Shown: positions 27,401 through 37,992, counted from the stretch's first letter. The stretch is DNA of 64,000 nt from Syngnathus acus (GCF_901709675.1 NC_051093.1:2811053-2875052); one strand, 5' to 3'. Notes: generated by a model not told the origin, from the sequence alone. Program-made: numbers and translations.

Positions 27401-29488
27401 ACCAGCACAGCCACGTAGATCTCACCGCCCTCACACCGAAGATGGGTAAGCGCAACGACAACAAAGCAATACTTTTTTTTTCTCTTTGAACGCATAGAGA
27501 TACTCTAACGGAACTTAGCAATTAACTTATCATCCAATCAGATTGCCCCGAGGTCATCAACTATGCTTTTCCACACCACTAGGGGCACTACTGGTGTCTT
27601 GTGTTTGCAATAATGTGCTATGATTGTTTAAAAAAAAAAAAAAAAAAAGCAGTGATGTCACAGCATCGCCAAACGATCATAGCACTTAGCTTAGCATCTA
27701 GTCAGATTGCTCCAAGCTCACGTGTTGCATCTGCTCGCTATGATATGCTGCCATGTCTTGTGTTTCCCTTGACACTTCTTCTTTGGCTTTTGTTAGCAAA
27801 CAGACACGCGCGACACGGTGAGTCCTCCTCGCCGCGATAGCCATTTCGTTTTTGTCACTCTGCAGCTCATTGGAGGAAAGTGCATGGTTGATTCTTTCAA
27901 ATGGGGACCTTCCCAATGGGCCTTTGTTGTGAAGGCAGAGGAAAGGAAGACAAAACAGTACCACGTTGACACCAATTTCAGATTTTAAAAGCATTTTGTG
28001 AACTCACTCGTTGTGGACAATGCGAGGAGAGTGGAGGTGTTGCCTCAAGCTGCTCTGCCCCTTATCAGTGTTTTGCGATGGCTGTTTTTTTGTTGTTGTC
28101 AAGGCATGGTGACAATCCCAATAATGATGATGGCTTGTGTCCTGATAACGGTGATGGCAAATGTTGATCGTTTGCCCCCTGGCAGAGCGAGCAGCGCGGA
28201 GCAACAACATCCTGACGGCGGCCACCGAGCCCTACGACCTGTCGCTATCCAGATCCTTCCAGAATCTCAGCCACCTTCCGCCCTCCTACGAGCTTGCGCT
28301 CTCGTCTGACTTGAGTAAATTCACCCCCTACACACACACACAAACACACACACACTTTATCACAATGCTAATACTAATGCTGCTAATACTACACACTTGC
28401 ATAACAGGAAGTGTTAAAATCAAAACTGTTGCCTGTCACAAGAGTGAAAATATATGATTAGAATTATCATGATGATGATATAATATTTATATAATATCAT
28501 AAAAATATAATTATTATTATTAGGTAACTATGTAGCTCAATGTACTTTCTTGATTACAGGCGGCCATTTCATTTTTTGTCTATGTAAGCAAAAGACCGAT
28601 CAAGCGCGCTAAAAAAAAAACATATGAGAGCACTCGTAAGTTATGTTTGCGCTGTTTATGTCGTTGTTATTAGCGTAGGGACCAATCCTTGCCACAAAAG
28701 GCAAAAATCGCTACGGAATCGATGCCCTCACCAAGGGTTACAATCACCTCCAAAATGCCACAAGATGGTGGCAACACATTGCATGAAGCCCCTCGACTCA
28801 CATCAACATAGTTCCCCGCCCCACCGTTGGCAGAGTGAACATGTGACGCCAATGTTCTTGTGTGTCAGGTGACAAGGAAATGGACGACTTCTACGCCAGG
28901 AAGCGTCACCACGCGGACTTGGGCGGCCGAGGCCACACCCACATGGCCAAATTGAACGCCGACCCGCCGTCGCATCATCACCATCATCACCATCATCATC
29001 ATCAACAACAACATCAACGTCAGCGTCCTCGTCGTGTCCAGCGCGCCATGTCCCAGGACCACGTCCTCTCGCCGCCCCGGACGCCTCGCCGCGGGGACTA
29101 TGGTCTCCCCTCGTACGGCAACGGGGCCGCCGCCGCCGGGTACGGGGGCGCTCGCCACCCGTCGGAGGAACTGCTGCTGTCGGCCGAGCGCCTGCGCTCC
29201 CAGGATACTTTGCTGTCTCCCGCCATGCGCCGCGACAAGTTCCGGCAGAAAGCCATGGCACGCGCCATGTCACACGCCGACATGCTGATGCCCACCACGC
29301 CCGTCCATGAGCGCCACCGCATGGGAAAAATGCTGTCAGAGCCTGGTGACGCCTACAACACGCTTGGTGTCAACACGCACGCCAGCACCGCCAAGAGGCA
29401 GGCCTTTGCTTCGCGCCGGACGCACACCGTGGACCACCTTCAGTTCAGCGCGGGACATCATCACGCGACCAACGAGGTCACCGTTTGA
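15472..29488 (+). CDS. shisa6: Shisa6, AMPA-receptor auxiliary single-pass membrane protein
   Basis: Shisa6 is a single-pass postsynaptic protein (CKAMP family) that binds AMPA receptors and limits their desensitisation. Exons are 15472-16010, 17923-18083, 18984-19073, 19298-19366, 27380-27445, 28186-28314 and 28869-29488. All junctions are GT-AG and in frame, giving 557 codons plus stop. Residues 1-23 are a Leu/Pro-rich signal peptide. Residues 65-111 are the Shisa cysteine knot (GCNN, FCCGSC, FCCAERG), with N-glycosylation sequons near N82 and N142. The membrane helix is about 143-163. The cytoplasmic tail contains LSRSFQNLSHLPPSYE, a His tract and a C-terminal EVTV class I PDZ ligand for PSD-95-type scaffolds. 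The ATG is in a GC-rich context immediately before the signal peptide. The PDZ end, the LSRSFQNLSHLPPSYE segment and the elac2/pirt neighbours favour Shisa6 over Shisa7 or Shisa9. Confidence 0.95.
16011..17922 (+). other. shisa6: shisa6 intron 1 with GA/GT microsatellites
   Basis: A 1.9-kb intron. It has (GA)n at 17013-17058, split by a GCGAGGGAGG interruption, then a GT-rich tract at about 17088-17121. Reading through the donor extends exon 1 by 66 codons with no similarity to the family, which supports the splice. A short AAGTATTGGGACAC motif at 16712 recurs in altered form near 21362. No other feature is seen. Confidence 0.7.
18084..18983 (+). other. shisa6: shisa6 intron 2
   Basis: A 0.9-kb intron ending in a tandem CAGCAG acceptor (see findings). 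No exon, repeat or RNA gene was recognised in it. Confidence 0.7.
24065..24082 (+). repeat. (CA)n microsatellite
   Basis: An uninterrupted CA dinucleotide run inside shisa6 intron 4. Confidence 0.9.
24660..24692 (+). other. G-rich block with quadruplex potential
   Basis: Closely spaced G runs (GGGG, GGGG, GG, GGGGGG) separated by single bases lie on the transcribed-sense strand of shisa6 intron 4. They fit a G-quadruplex pattern. Structure is inferred from base pattern only. Confidence 0.4.
24775..24893 (+). repeat. Diverged ~22-bp minisatellite carrying ACTTCCTG motifs
   Basis: ACTTCCTG occurs at 24775, 24797, 24819 and 24841, exactly 22 bp apart. Weaker GCTTCCTT/GCTTCCTG units follow at about 24862 and 24886. 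The motif is the reverse complement of the ETS-family core CAGGAAGT. Confidence 0.7.
28320..28356 (+). repeat. (CA)n microsatellite in shisa6 intron 6
   Basis: A CA-rich tract a few bases downstream of the exon 6 donor (GTAAAT at 28315). Confidence 0.85.
28974..29016 (+). repeat. shisa6: Coding (CAT/CAC/CAA)n tract: His/Gln run in Shisa6
   Basis: A trinucleotide tract inside the last coding exon. It encodes ten consecutive His followed by Gln/His/Arg, in the cytoplasmic tail. It is in frame and is expected to vary in length between individuals and species. Confidence 0.9.
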
Positions 29489-30371
29489 CTGCAGAAGGAC
29501 CACTTCCTGTTTCTGCTCATCCACTTCCTGTTGCCCCCTAGAATGGCGGCCAACAGCACCACAAGGGCTTTGTCGTGGCAAACCATCTTCCATTTTGGAA
29601 CATTCATGCAACTGTGCAGAAGCGACGTCATATTTGTGTGCACACAGCCACGCAAACGCTAGCGATGATGTCATCGATACCTAAACGGCGAATGCTAAAT
29701 GCTAAACGACGTCATCTTTACTCTTTTATTCTTAGCATTCCTGTGGTCAGAGAAATGCGAGCGATAATGCCATCATTCGCTAAAATGCTCATTCCCAAAC
29801 AATGCTAAAATTCTATTATTTTGTTATTTTGATCTTTGAGTAGCATCATCATCAAAGATGACATCGTCATTAGCGTTCACGCGGTTACGCTCCAATTTTG
29901 TAAATACGCTTCTGTAAACACTCTTCCGCTCTTTCTTTCCTTCTTTCTCTAATGTAGACTTTTGAATATCTATATAAGACTCACATTTACGTGAAATGTT
30001 GATTTATTAACGTCGCTACGATCGGGGTCATTCTGCGTCCAAGAGCTTGCGGAAATAATCAGATCAACGGCGGCCGATCAGACTCCTTCACAATGTCGCC
30101 TCGTTTGTATCAACCCACATCTAATTGAATGGATGGATAAAAAAAAAAAAGTTTGTTTTTATACCTACTGTGTGCGTGTGTGAGGAATCTCTTACACCCT
30201 TTCCTCTTGTTTCCAGCCAATCAGTTGCCAGAATGTCCTCAGTTCCCAACTTAGTGTTCACTTGATCTTAATTCTTCTCTGACAAACTTCAATAAAATCC
30301 ACTTCTTAGGTTTGGTGATTGTTGAACTGATTGACAGCTGTCATGTCCACTTTTGTTTTAGATGCAATAAA
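29489..30371 (+). other. shisa6: shisa6 3' UTR with two AATAAA signals
   Basis: The sequence after the TGA reaches AATAAA at 30291-30296 and again at 30366-30371. Either would give a 3' UTR of about 0.8-0.9 kb. Two ACTTCCTG motifs at about 29501 and 29523 echo the intronic array. A true 3' end has not been observed. Confidence 0.55.
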
Positions 30372-30414
30372 ACTGGAAAGTTTTGTTTGATATGGCTTTA
30401 TTTTCTATTTATTT

Positions 30415-30545
30415 ATCCTCACTAGTTCGGTGAATTAATAGAACAACTAGTGAAGTAAACCCGCACTAGTTTATATCTGTGTTTGATCAAGTCGATTTTT
30501 GCAAGGTCACCAGTCGTCAACTACTTTACAGTTTTGTGTAACTAG
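30415..30545. repeat. ACTAGT-rich repeat patch
   Basis: CACTAGTTC, AACAACTAGTGAAGT, CGCACTAGTTTA and GTAACTAGTAATG lie within 130 bp just downstream of shisa6. Confidence 0.5.
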
Positions 30546-31216
30546 TAATGCAGCTGCACCCCATCGAGCCAGACCCGACTGGTCAAATTCTGTGATTTCG
30601 CAGCACTTGAGTTTTTGAGGCAACCCGAATGTGCCGTTAGATTTTAGCCGCGAGGCAAAGTCGGCAAAGTCACCTTGGTTGCCACGTTGCGTTTCAGGTG
30701 ATCAATAGCATTGATCGCTAGATGAGGAATTAGCATGTAAAGTTAATGAAGGAGCCAAACAGGACGTTCTCTGAATGCGATAGCGGTGACGTGCTAACAT
30801 GTTAGCCTGAGGCGTTGCAGCGTGGTTGCCATGGAAACTATATGAACTTCCCAATCAGCAAGAACATTGTTATAATAAGATAATGCTAATCTGTGCTAAC
30901 GCTGCAGCTTTGCTTACCTATTGGCTTCGATGCTTTGGCCAAAGAGGTTCCTTGGAAAATGTTCCTGCTTTTCTGATTGTGTCATGGGTTGAGAAGATCT
31001 GTGAGAGATTATGAAGTTAAACCAATTTGTAAAGTCATTGTGAGACTGAAGTGCAGACTGACACTTCAGACACACTACAAACATTCTCAAAAGGTATATT
31101 TTTTAAACGTCCCCTTAAAACATTCTTACGGTAATTTGTGCTGTTAGAAACGATTTTATTATAATTTTCAAATCACATCCGTAATGGGCCGTACTGTAAT
31201 ATATTTGAATGGCAGT

Positions 31217-31233
31217 GCTGCCCTCTGCTGGAC
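31217..31233 (-). promoter_or_regulatory. CTCF-like motif
   Basis: Read on the minus strand the site is GTCCAGCAGAGGGCAGC. It matches the vertebrate CTCF core (CCASYAGRGGGCRS) at nearly every position. It lies between shisa6 and pirt. Binding is not shown. Confidence 0.4.
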
Positions 31234-31789
31234 GCTGTATGATATCACAAGATTGGCATTTTAGCAGCAAATTAATTTAGAAATAAGCTCTTGTTTCAGT
31301 TGTGTGTATGGGTGTCTATGCGCGTGTGTTACTTCAGATCTTCTTCCTACATAGAAAAAACAATAAAGATAGATAAAAATACAGTAATAAAATACAAACT
31401 ATTAAAAATGTGAAGTTTGAAAAATAATGGTGCATATATATTTGTTGTTGTTAAAACAAAAATACGATAAATATATGTATATATAGTCTGTGCATAATAT
31501 AAAAGTTGAGTTGCTTTGTACTGTGTGTGTCAGTGTGTGACTGTAAAGTGTGTCAGCAACATAGATGGGATGATTCCCCCCCACACACACATTTATATTG
31601 ACAATTGCTGAAGGCTTTCTGAGGATCAATAATAATCCAAATAGCGTTCTTGTCGATATCATGCTGCCATTCCCACAGTTGACGCCTTAGCTGGAAGGTC
31701 CATGGACCTCCTTCAGGGATCCAAGTGCCAGAAGGGAGGAAGAGGAGGAGAAAGAGGCAGGAGGAGGGCGGGATGCTGGCGTAACGGGA

Positions 31790-31890
31790 AGCCTTTCACC
31801 ACTTTCCATTGCCTTCCGCCTCTCGCAAACATCATTAAGATTTTCTGATGAAGACTCGCTGAGACGTTTGACGACGACTTTTATTCAAAG
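31790..31890 (+). other. pirt: Probable non-coding first exon of pirt
   Basis: Purine-rich, CpG-containing sequence ends TTCAAAG at 31890, followed by the donor GTAAGATG. It pairs with the acceptor TACGTGCAG at 32605-32613, ten bases before the pirt ATG. The 5' boundary is not visible, so the start given is approximate. Confidence 0.5.
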
Positions 31891-32620
31891 GTAAGATGAT
31901 ATTTTTCCACATGCAACGCTTATCCGGGATATGCTGCGAATGCTAAGTGAGGATGAGGAGGAGGAGGATGTCATGAGAGGATGTTTGAGCTTCTTCAGTT
32001 CAGCGTCAATGTCATGGAAAAGTTTGGCTGCTTTATAATGAACTTAAACATCATTTGTGACAATCAGCCTCCATTTTCCTGCATAGCGCTCATGGGCAAG
32101 TGAATCTCCAAGTCTGGTTGTGTGTGGGCTCCCTCTCGTGCAGTTACACGAAATCATTTGGGATTTCATTTCATTTCAATTGTACTTTTTTTTGAACATC
32201 TGGGAAAATCTTGAATAAGCGGGAATCAACCAACAATCCGCATAAACCAGAGGTTGCCCCTCCTCCCAAAAAAATCAATAAGTATAACGTATTGGAGGAA
32301 AAACATCTGTGACTGATATATGTTTTCTAGTTCTAAATGTGAGATACTGGTCAGAAACGGGTGTTTATTGAGGAATGGACAAATTTGAAATCTCTTTTTA
32401 GGGTGGTTTTGCCACTTATTTTGTTGCAATTTCTTGAAAGATACTTCAAAATGCTGAAGATAGGCTGTCTTATATGGCGAACTGTGATTAATTCAGTAAT
32501 ACATTCACCTACCACTAGAGAGAGTTCACAGACCTGACTCTGAGAATCTCCAAGCTGTTCTCTTTAGTTTCCCGGAATTCAGAAGCCCATTTTCTATTTT
32601 TTTCATACGTGCAGGACGTG

Positions 32621-33025
32621 ATGGCGGGAAGCCCCGAGAATATCGCCATGGGCGAGAGCACGCTGTCCCAGTCGCGCGACCAGCTGACACCGCCCAGTCG
32701 CACGGAGAGTACGGTGTTCAGCCTGTCGCGCAGCGGGTCGCTGTGGACGGCCGAGACGCCGCCGGGCCGGTGTCAGGTCTTCTGGTTCCCCATCCACTTC
32801 ATGTCGACGGGCGGCGGGTTCCTAGCGTGCGGCGTCATCATCAGCGGCCTCTACTTTGCCGGCCACAGCCGCAAGGTCAGCAACATCCTGGGCCCCGCCC
32901 TGGTCTCCATCGGCCTGATGGTCTTCGTGGTGGGCGTGGTCCTCATCCCCATCACCAAGGAGAACCGGAGGCGAGCTTTGAAGAAGCCACTCGTCTTTCA
33001 CCGCCAGCCCGCCTTCAACGTGTGA
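32621..33025 (+). CDS. pirt: Pirt-like phosphoinositide-interacting two-TM protein
   Basis: In mammals Pirt is a sensory-neuron membrane protein that binds PIP2 and modulates TRPV1 and TRPM8. This single coding exon encodes 134 residues, close to the mammalian length. The N-terminus is polar and Ser/Thr-rich and contains SLSRSGSLWTAETPP, like the Ser-rich pre-membrane segment of Pirt. TM1 is about residues 56-80 and TM2 about 89-111. A basic juxtamembrane stretch (KENRRRALKK) corresponds to the lipid-binding region. The ATG at 32621 follows a clean splice acceptor by seven bases. An in-frame frame start at 32609 is not an ATG and lies in the intron. The position next to shisa6, as in mammals, supports the call. 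Similarity is moderate, so the name rests on topology, SRSxSxWT and synteny. Confidence 0.85.
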   Translation: MAGSPENIAMGESTLSQSRDQLTPPSRTESTVFSLSRSGSLWTAETPPGRCQVFWFPIHFMSTGGGFLACGVIISGLYFAGHSRKVSNILGPALVSIGLMVFVVGVVLIPITKENRRRALKKPLVFHRQPAFNV

Positions 33026-33370
33026 ACTCCACCGAGATTTCTATGCAGATTTTTATATAGTACGTTAAACAGTCGAGTCAAGTTGGACCCATTTGGACAG
33101 TTTCACTTTTGTTGCTAGACAAATGCGTTTTATTTTTCGCGGGTACAGTCATATCCCGACTATTTGACATTGTAGCAGAGCGTCATTTCTTAAGTGGAAA
33201 GCCTTGATCAAATATTTACACAAATGGGAAGGATGTCCTCACTTTTGTGAGCTCGTGTTGAGGTTTGACTTTATTGGCACGAAAGCTGCCAGCAAGGTAC
33301 TCGGGAATGTTTTCGAGGGCAAAGTGCACTTGAGGGTGGGACTAATGCGATACGATCGACTGAATGAATT

Positions 33371-33376
33371 ATTAAA
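33371..33376 (+). other. pirt: Possible pirt polyadenylation signal ATTAAA
   Basis: A variant poly(A) hexamer about 345 bp after the stop. No AATAAA was seen closer. Confidence 0.3.
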
Positions 33377-33845
33377 CGCTACTTGACATTTCCTCTCCAA
33401 ATCTCTCGTGAGGCCCAATGAGCGCAGGACGCCAAAGCCCTTCAACGCTAAATAACACCACACTGCGCTTTAAATGCTGTCACAACAAACAACAGTTCAT
33501 GGTTTCACATTTATTTCACATGTTGAATCATGCCACACATGAGTCAAAGGTCAATTTGACTGGTAAATCTGTTTTTAGAAGACTGCGCGATTTGCATCAA
33601 CTCAGCCTATTTGGACAAGTGTGTGTCCACTGCGGTGTTTGAATGCAAGTGAGCCCCCCCCCCCTCCTCCCCCAGTGGACGCGTTGACATCCGGGACACA
33701 CCTTGCAGCTGTTGCCCGTGTGGGCGGGGTCACCCGTGCAGCAGGTGAGCATCCTCGCCTTCTTCCTCCGTTTGTTCTTTTCCTTGGCTTGTCGTCGCCC
33801 GTTATTAGGTTTTGCGTGGATGTTTGCTCGTCCTTGGGGATCGTC

Positions 33846-34517
33846 ATGGACGTGAGAAGTTTGGTGGGCAAATGTTTGCCTCTGCTGTTCGCCGGCTTGG
33901 CGCTGGACGCCGCCGGCCTGACGCTGCTGCTGGTCGGCGTGTTCGCGAATGTGCGCTCGGCCGACGACCAGTTCTACGGCGACTTCTTCATCTTCACGGG
34001 CGCGGTGATCATCTTCGCCAGTCTGGGCTTTTGGGTCATGTGGTACGCAGGCAACGTGCGTGTCCCGCCTGGCGACGCGCGCGACGGCCGTGCGAAGGGC
34101 CTGGCCGCGCGCATCGTGCGGAAGCTCTCCGAGAGGCTCAGCCGAAAGATGGCGAGCGCGAAAGCGGGCGCGATTGCAAGCACGGCCGGTAACGCGCGCG
34201 TGCACGACGACGATGATTTGGCGGGAAGATCGAGGCCTCACCAGGCCAGCAGGATCACGTGGGGAAAGGCCACCGTCCACAACAGCAAACAAACTGAGCC
34301 CCAAAACGACAACAACTTTGGAAGATACCGCCAGGAAAACAACAACCAAGATGAAAAAGGATACGATAACCAAGGCTTCAACCATGAAACTGACCACAAC
34401 GAGGACAAATACAGCAAAGGATTTCATGAAGACTACCACAAGGAGGAAAACTACAACTACACAGTGGAAGGATACGACACGAAAGCCTATGATAGCAAAC
34501 ATGAAGCTGAACTGTGA
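33846..34517 (+). CDS. TMEM238-family two-TM protein with long Tyr/Asn-rich tail
   Basis: This encodes a 223-residue membrane protein of unknown function in the TMEM238 family. Residues 11-34 (LPLLFAGLALDAAGLTLLLV core) and 45-67 (DFFIFTGAVIIFASLGFWV) form the hairpin of two membrane helices with the family pattern LD..G..LL.G.FA...FYGDFF.F.GA. WYAGNV follows TM2. Residues 80-115 are Arg/Lys-rich. Residues 145-223 are a low-complexity hydrophilic tail full of Asn, Tyr, Asp, Glu, Lys and His. Base composition falls from GC-rich to A-rich at the tail. The first family-like Met is at 33846; the same frame is open upstream to 33621 but without an ATG. AATAAA follows at 34560. A shorter paralogue lies 1.1 kb downstream. 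Confidence 0.8.
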   Translation: MDVRSLVGKCLPLLFAGLALDAAGLTLLLVGVFANVRSADDQFYGDFFIFTGAVIIFASLGFWVMWYAGNVRVPPGDARDGRAKGLAARIVRKLSERLSRKMASAKAGAIASTAGNARVHDDDDLAGRSRPHQASRITWGKATVHNSKQTEPQNDNNFGRYRQENNNQDEKGYDNQGFNHETDHNEDKYSKGFHEDYHKEENYNYTVEGYDTKAYDSKHEAEL

Positions 34518-34559
34518 CGCGAAATGCGAAAAGTTAATGTGGATGCAAACTTCGACAAG

Positions 34560-34565
34560 AATAAA
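34560..34565 (+). other. Polyadenylation signal AATAAA, first TMEM238-family gene
   Basis: A canonical hexamer 43 bases past the stop, implying a very short 3' UTR. Confidence 0.5.
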
Positions 34566-35513
34566 AGTTACAACCTTGAAGGACAAAGTCGTCAACAGCA
34601 AGTTTCCGTGGCAACCGGCAACTATTAGCCAATATTTGCCATGTGAGTTTCCATCCTTGTCATGTGACAGCCGGCCGACCGGTTTGGCTTTGTTGACTCA
34701 ACAGCCACCAGGATCCTCACACAGGAACACACACTAATATGACGTGATTGACAATTTCTCACAAAATGACTGGACATCTAGACTAACACACATACACACG
34801 TTGTTTTTTAAGTGCTGACACATGGCGGGTGTGTTACGGAAAATTATGCGACATGCGTTCCTTTGCTATTTTGCTTATTTATCTATGAAACATTTCTTAG
34901 CACAAACAAGTTAGAAATACAGAAAGCCCGCCTACATAATGGAGTTTGCAGTCCCCAAAATTTCACTTTTTATTAATCAATATTGATTTGCACTTACTCA
35001 TATTGCGTCCAATTGAGTTATCGACCACTAGGTGGTGACATACTCCTGTGAATTGTGAAGAAGAAGAGTGAAAACAGGAAGCGTTTCAAGCTCAGCCTTA
35101 TTCCTGCTGATTATGGAATGTAAACTCATTCATTGTGATTTTAAAGTGAAGGAAGTGCAGTCATTTAATCATTGGCATGTTATTTATTAATAATTTAAGA
35201 TGATAATTTTTGCGAAAGATGACATTTGTTTGGAGGGATTGCTACGCTATTGTTTTAAAAGTGTGTTTGAAGGCCTTCAAAGGAAATGCAAGTGCTGTCA
35301 TTGCTAGGAGTGGCCTGGGAACGAAACCCTGTGTCGGATAGAAAATATTTATAAACCTTGTTATGTTGACTGACTGTTGATTGACGGCACGATTGTCACG
35401 TCATTCAAAAGCGGAATGGATTCCGGAAGCTGCCAAACAAGTCGGCCCAGCTCAGGAATGAAGATGCACTTCTTTATGAACTGGCCCTTCCACTCCAGGA
35501 CTGTTCAGAACTT
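34566..35513. other. Spacer between the TMEM238-family genes
   Basis: About 0.9 kb, AT-rich. ACCACTAGGTGGTGA at 35026-35040 is a near-palindrome resembling a weak CTCF site. No exon was seen. Confidence 0.5.
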
Positions 35514-35600
35514 ATGCGAAGTGAGCTCCCAGGGTCAAAAGCAGCCCGCTTGGAATCATCTCGACTCGCCGTCGTCTCGGCTCTGCGTCTCGGTGGGGCC

Positions 35601-35840
35601 ATGATGCCCAACAAATGCACGTCCTTCTTCCTGGCTGTGGCCGTGTTCCTGGATGTGGTGGGCTTCCTGCTGTTCCTGGTTGGCATCTTTGCCTCACTGA
35701 GGTACTGGGACTTCTTTGTGTTTTCGGGACCCTTGCTGATCTTCTTGAGCATCTTCCTGTGGATCTTCTGGTACATGGGCGGCCTGCTGGTGCCCGAGGA
35801 GGAGCTCGACCTGCTCAAAAATAACCGGGACCTGCCCTAA
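35601..35840 (+). CDS. tmem238l: TMEM238-like small two-TM protein
   Basis: A 79-residue single-exon membrane protein. TM1 (about residues 8-31) and TM2 (about 37-60) follow the TMEM238 pattern: LDVVGFLLFLVGIFASL, YWDFFVFSGPLLIFLS, then IFWYMGGLLVPEEELDLL. In place of the long tail of its neighbour it ends ten residues after the acidic EEELDLL. MMPNKC at 35601 is taken as the start. An in-frame ATG at 35514 would add 29 residues (MRSELPGSKA...) lacking family similarity. Human TMEM238L lies near PIRT, which fits this location. Function is unknown in the family. Confidence 0.8.
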   Translation: MMPNKCTSFFLAVAVFLDVVGFLLFLVGIFASLRYWDFFVFSGPLLIFLSIFLWIFWYMGGLLVPEEELDLLKNNRDLP

Positions 35841-37317
35841 GCCATCCAGACCAGGGGATGAGATCAGGACATCACTGTATCGCTTTGGCCGTCAGCGGGG
35901 GAGCTGGAAGTTGCATCGTGTGAGGATGTCATAAAAAAAAGAGTGAAAGGAAGGACCTGAGGAAAACATCTAGAAGGTTCCAAAAAGTGGATTGGAGGAA
36001 ATTTTTCAATGTGACTCCCGTTGACGTTGATCACACTTCACTCATGAGCTGGTGCTTTTCTCGATATCTTCGATGATATTGTTGACGTTGAGTGGGAAGG
36101 ATAAAGGGAGCAGACATCCGTGATGCATTTGGTCTAGAATTTTTCTTTGCCCAATTTTGAGGCCAACTCTGGCCCTCTCAAGCCTTCAGACATTTTTGAT
36201 TCGATTTAATGACTAACAACAACAAAAAACTATCAGCACTCCAAGCAAACTTCACATAGATTGTATAAAGAACTGAAATTTGCAAAATGTTGCAAATGAT
36301 TAAAAAATGCAATTGAAAAAAAGAATGGAAAGCTTGTAAGCTATTATTGCTAAGGTTAGCTTAGCAAACCTTTCTGATGTTTGGTGGGACTTGGTGAGAT
36401 CTCCAAATCCTGACGTCATGTGCGTCATCGTTGCTATGTAATTTTTTTAACAGAACAATTCCATTAAGGAAAAAAATTTGAGCAGACTTGATTTGGTTTA
36501 GTGGACCTCAAAATGGAAACGCTTGAGGAAGTCATGTGTTATTATTTACATAAAGCGGCTTTGCAGTTTTTTTCCTCCCGTGTGTCTTCAAAACTTGTCA
36601 AACCGGAGTCGCAGGCTTTTACAGAAAGAACATCCACCCTCCCCGGAAAAAGGAAACACACCACTTTACCAAAGTGCTGAAATGATCCACCGCCTTTCAT
36701 AGCAATATTGCTCCTTCCTTGTCATCCATGTGGCTTCACAACTGGGCTGAACATTTGGCGGCACGTTTAAAAAAAACTCTGCCTGAACCAGAAGGCGTTG
36801 CTGCTTTTTTTTTACTCGATGCAGAAGTCAAACGTAACACGTGATGTGTATCATCTGCGAAACACGTGTTGACATAAATACACTGTTCTTTAGTGAAAGC
36901 AACACACCTCAGCAGACACGTGAGGCGCCCGGATGTCTCCCGGACATGGCGAGGAGGAGACGAATGTTATTAATGGGCTCCATTTGGGGAGGAAGCGGCC
37001 GAGTAATGGATCTCTCGCTCTGATCAAACTATTGCTCGCTTGTCGTCCCAGAGGGACTCCAATGCACCCCGCCCTCCTCTGTTGTGTTTGTAGGTAAAAA
37101 TGGTTGCTGTGGTGCTGATCATCATCATCATCTTCGTCCCGTTTCATTTAGATGATAATGATGACAGACGTGCGGTTTGTGAGAGCTTAGTGGCGTGCAT
37201 AAGCGCTAATGCTAAGTGGGCTGTCACCAGAGAGCCAGCAAAAAAAAGAAACAAAACAAAAACAGATGAGGCACAAGCTAGTCTTACAGAGATGAGGTCA
37301 TTGTCCGCTTTTAAGGC

Positions 37318-37600
37318 GACGCCATTAGCAGGTGAAAGGTTGCTGATGTTTTACAGCCTTTACAAGAACTGATAAAATGTGAAATAAGGAAATATGTCTT
37401 CGTAACATGGTTAAGATTTGATGTCATTCAATTACATGCTGCTATAGACCAATTAAAAAAAAAGTGGCGACACCAGCAGCAGGTGAAAGGTCACAGATGT
37501 TTTACAGCCTACAAGAACTGATAGTGTGAAATAAGGAAATATGTCTTCGTAACGTGCTTAAGATTTGATGTTATTAAGTTAGATGCTGCTATAGACCAAT
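37318..37600 (+). repeat. Tandem duplication, two ~150-bp copies
   Basis: Two copies run head to tail, both containing GCAGGTGAAAGGT, ATGTTTTACAGCCT, ACAAGAACTGATA, AATAAGGAAATATGTCTTCG and GCTGCTATAGACCAATT. The offset is 151 bp (37328 versus 37479). Copies differ by small indels and substitutions. Confidence 0.9.
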
Positions 37601-37734
37601 TTAAAAAAATAAATAAATATCAGAACAAATATATTACTTCTTTCTATAACGTATATACTTTATAATTATTCAGATATAACCAGCATCTGTTTTAAAAAAC
37701 AGATCATATAATAAATACTTAGAAGCCAAACGAC

Positions 37735-37780
<46 letters not shown>
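37735..37780 (+). repeat. (CTAA)n microsatellite
   Basis: About eleven perfect tetranucleotide units, just downstream of the tandem duplication. Confidence 0.95.
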
Positions 37781-37992
37781 GTCATTTCTTTATTTGAATG
37801 AAATTAATTTTCAAAATAGCTAATTAAAATTAAGTAGAAATGTTACTAATCGATTCATCGTTTTTGATTCACACAAAAGTTATGTAGTACAACAAATATC
37901 ACCGAACCTGCTCATTAATCAGATTAATGCTCCGTTACCAAAAATTGGTTAAAGCGGCCCCATGACGTCACCCCAAATAACATGAAAATGTG

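Larger units (their letters stand above)
30372..31690. other. Intergenic shisa6-pirt
   Basis: AT-rich, with no gene seen. It contains an ACTAGT-rich repeat patch (30415-30545) and a CTCF-like site (31217-31233). Otherwise unremarkable. Confidence 0.6.

Noticed and set aside
33597-34601. 334-codon minus-strand open frame over the first TMEM238-family gene
   Set aside because: It is the antisense shadow of the real gene; its Val/Phe runs mirror the Asn/Lys/Asp codons of the tail.
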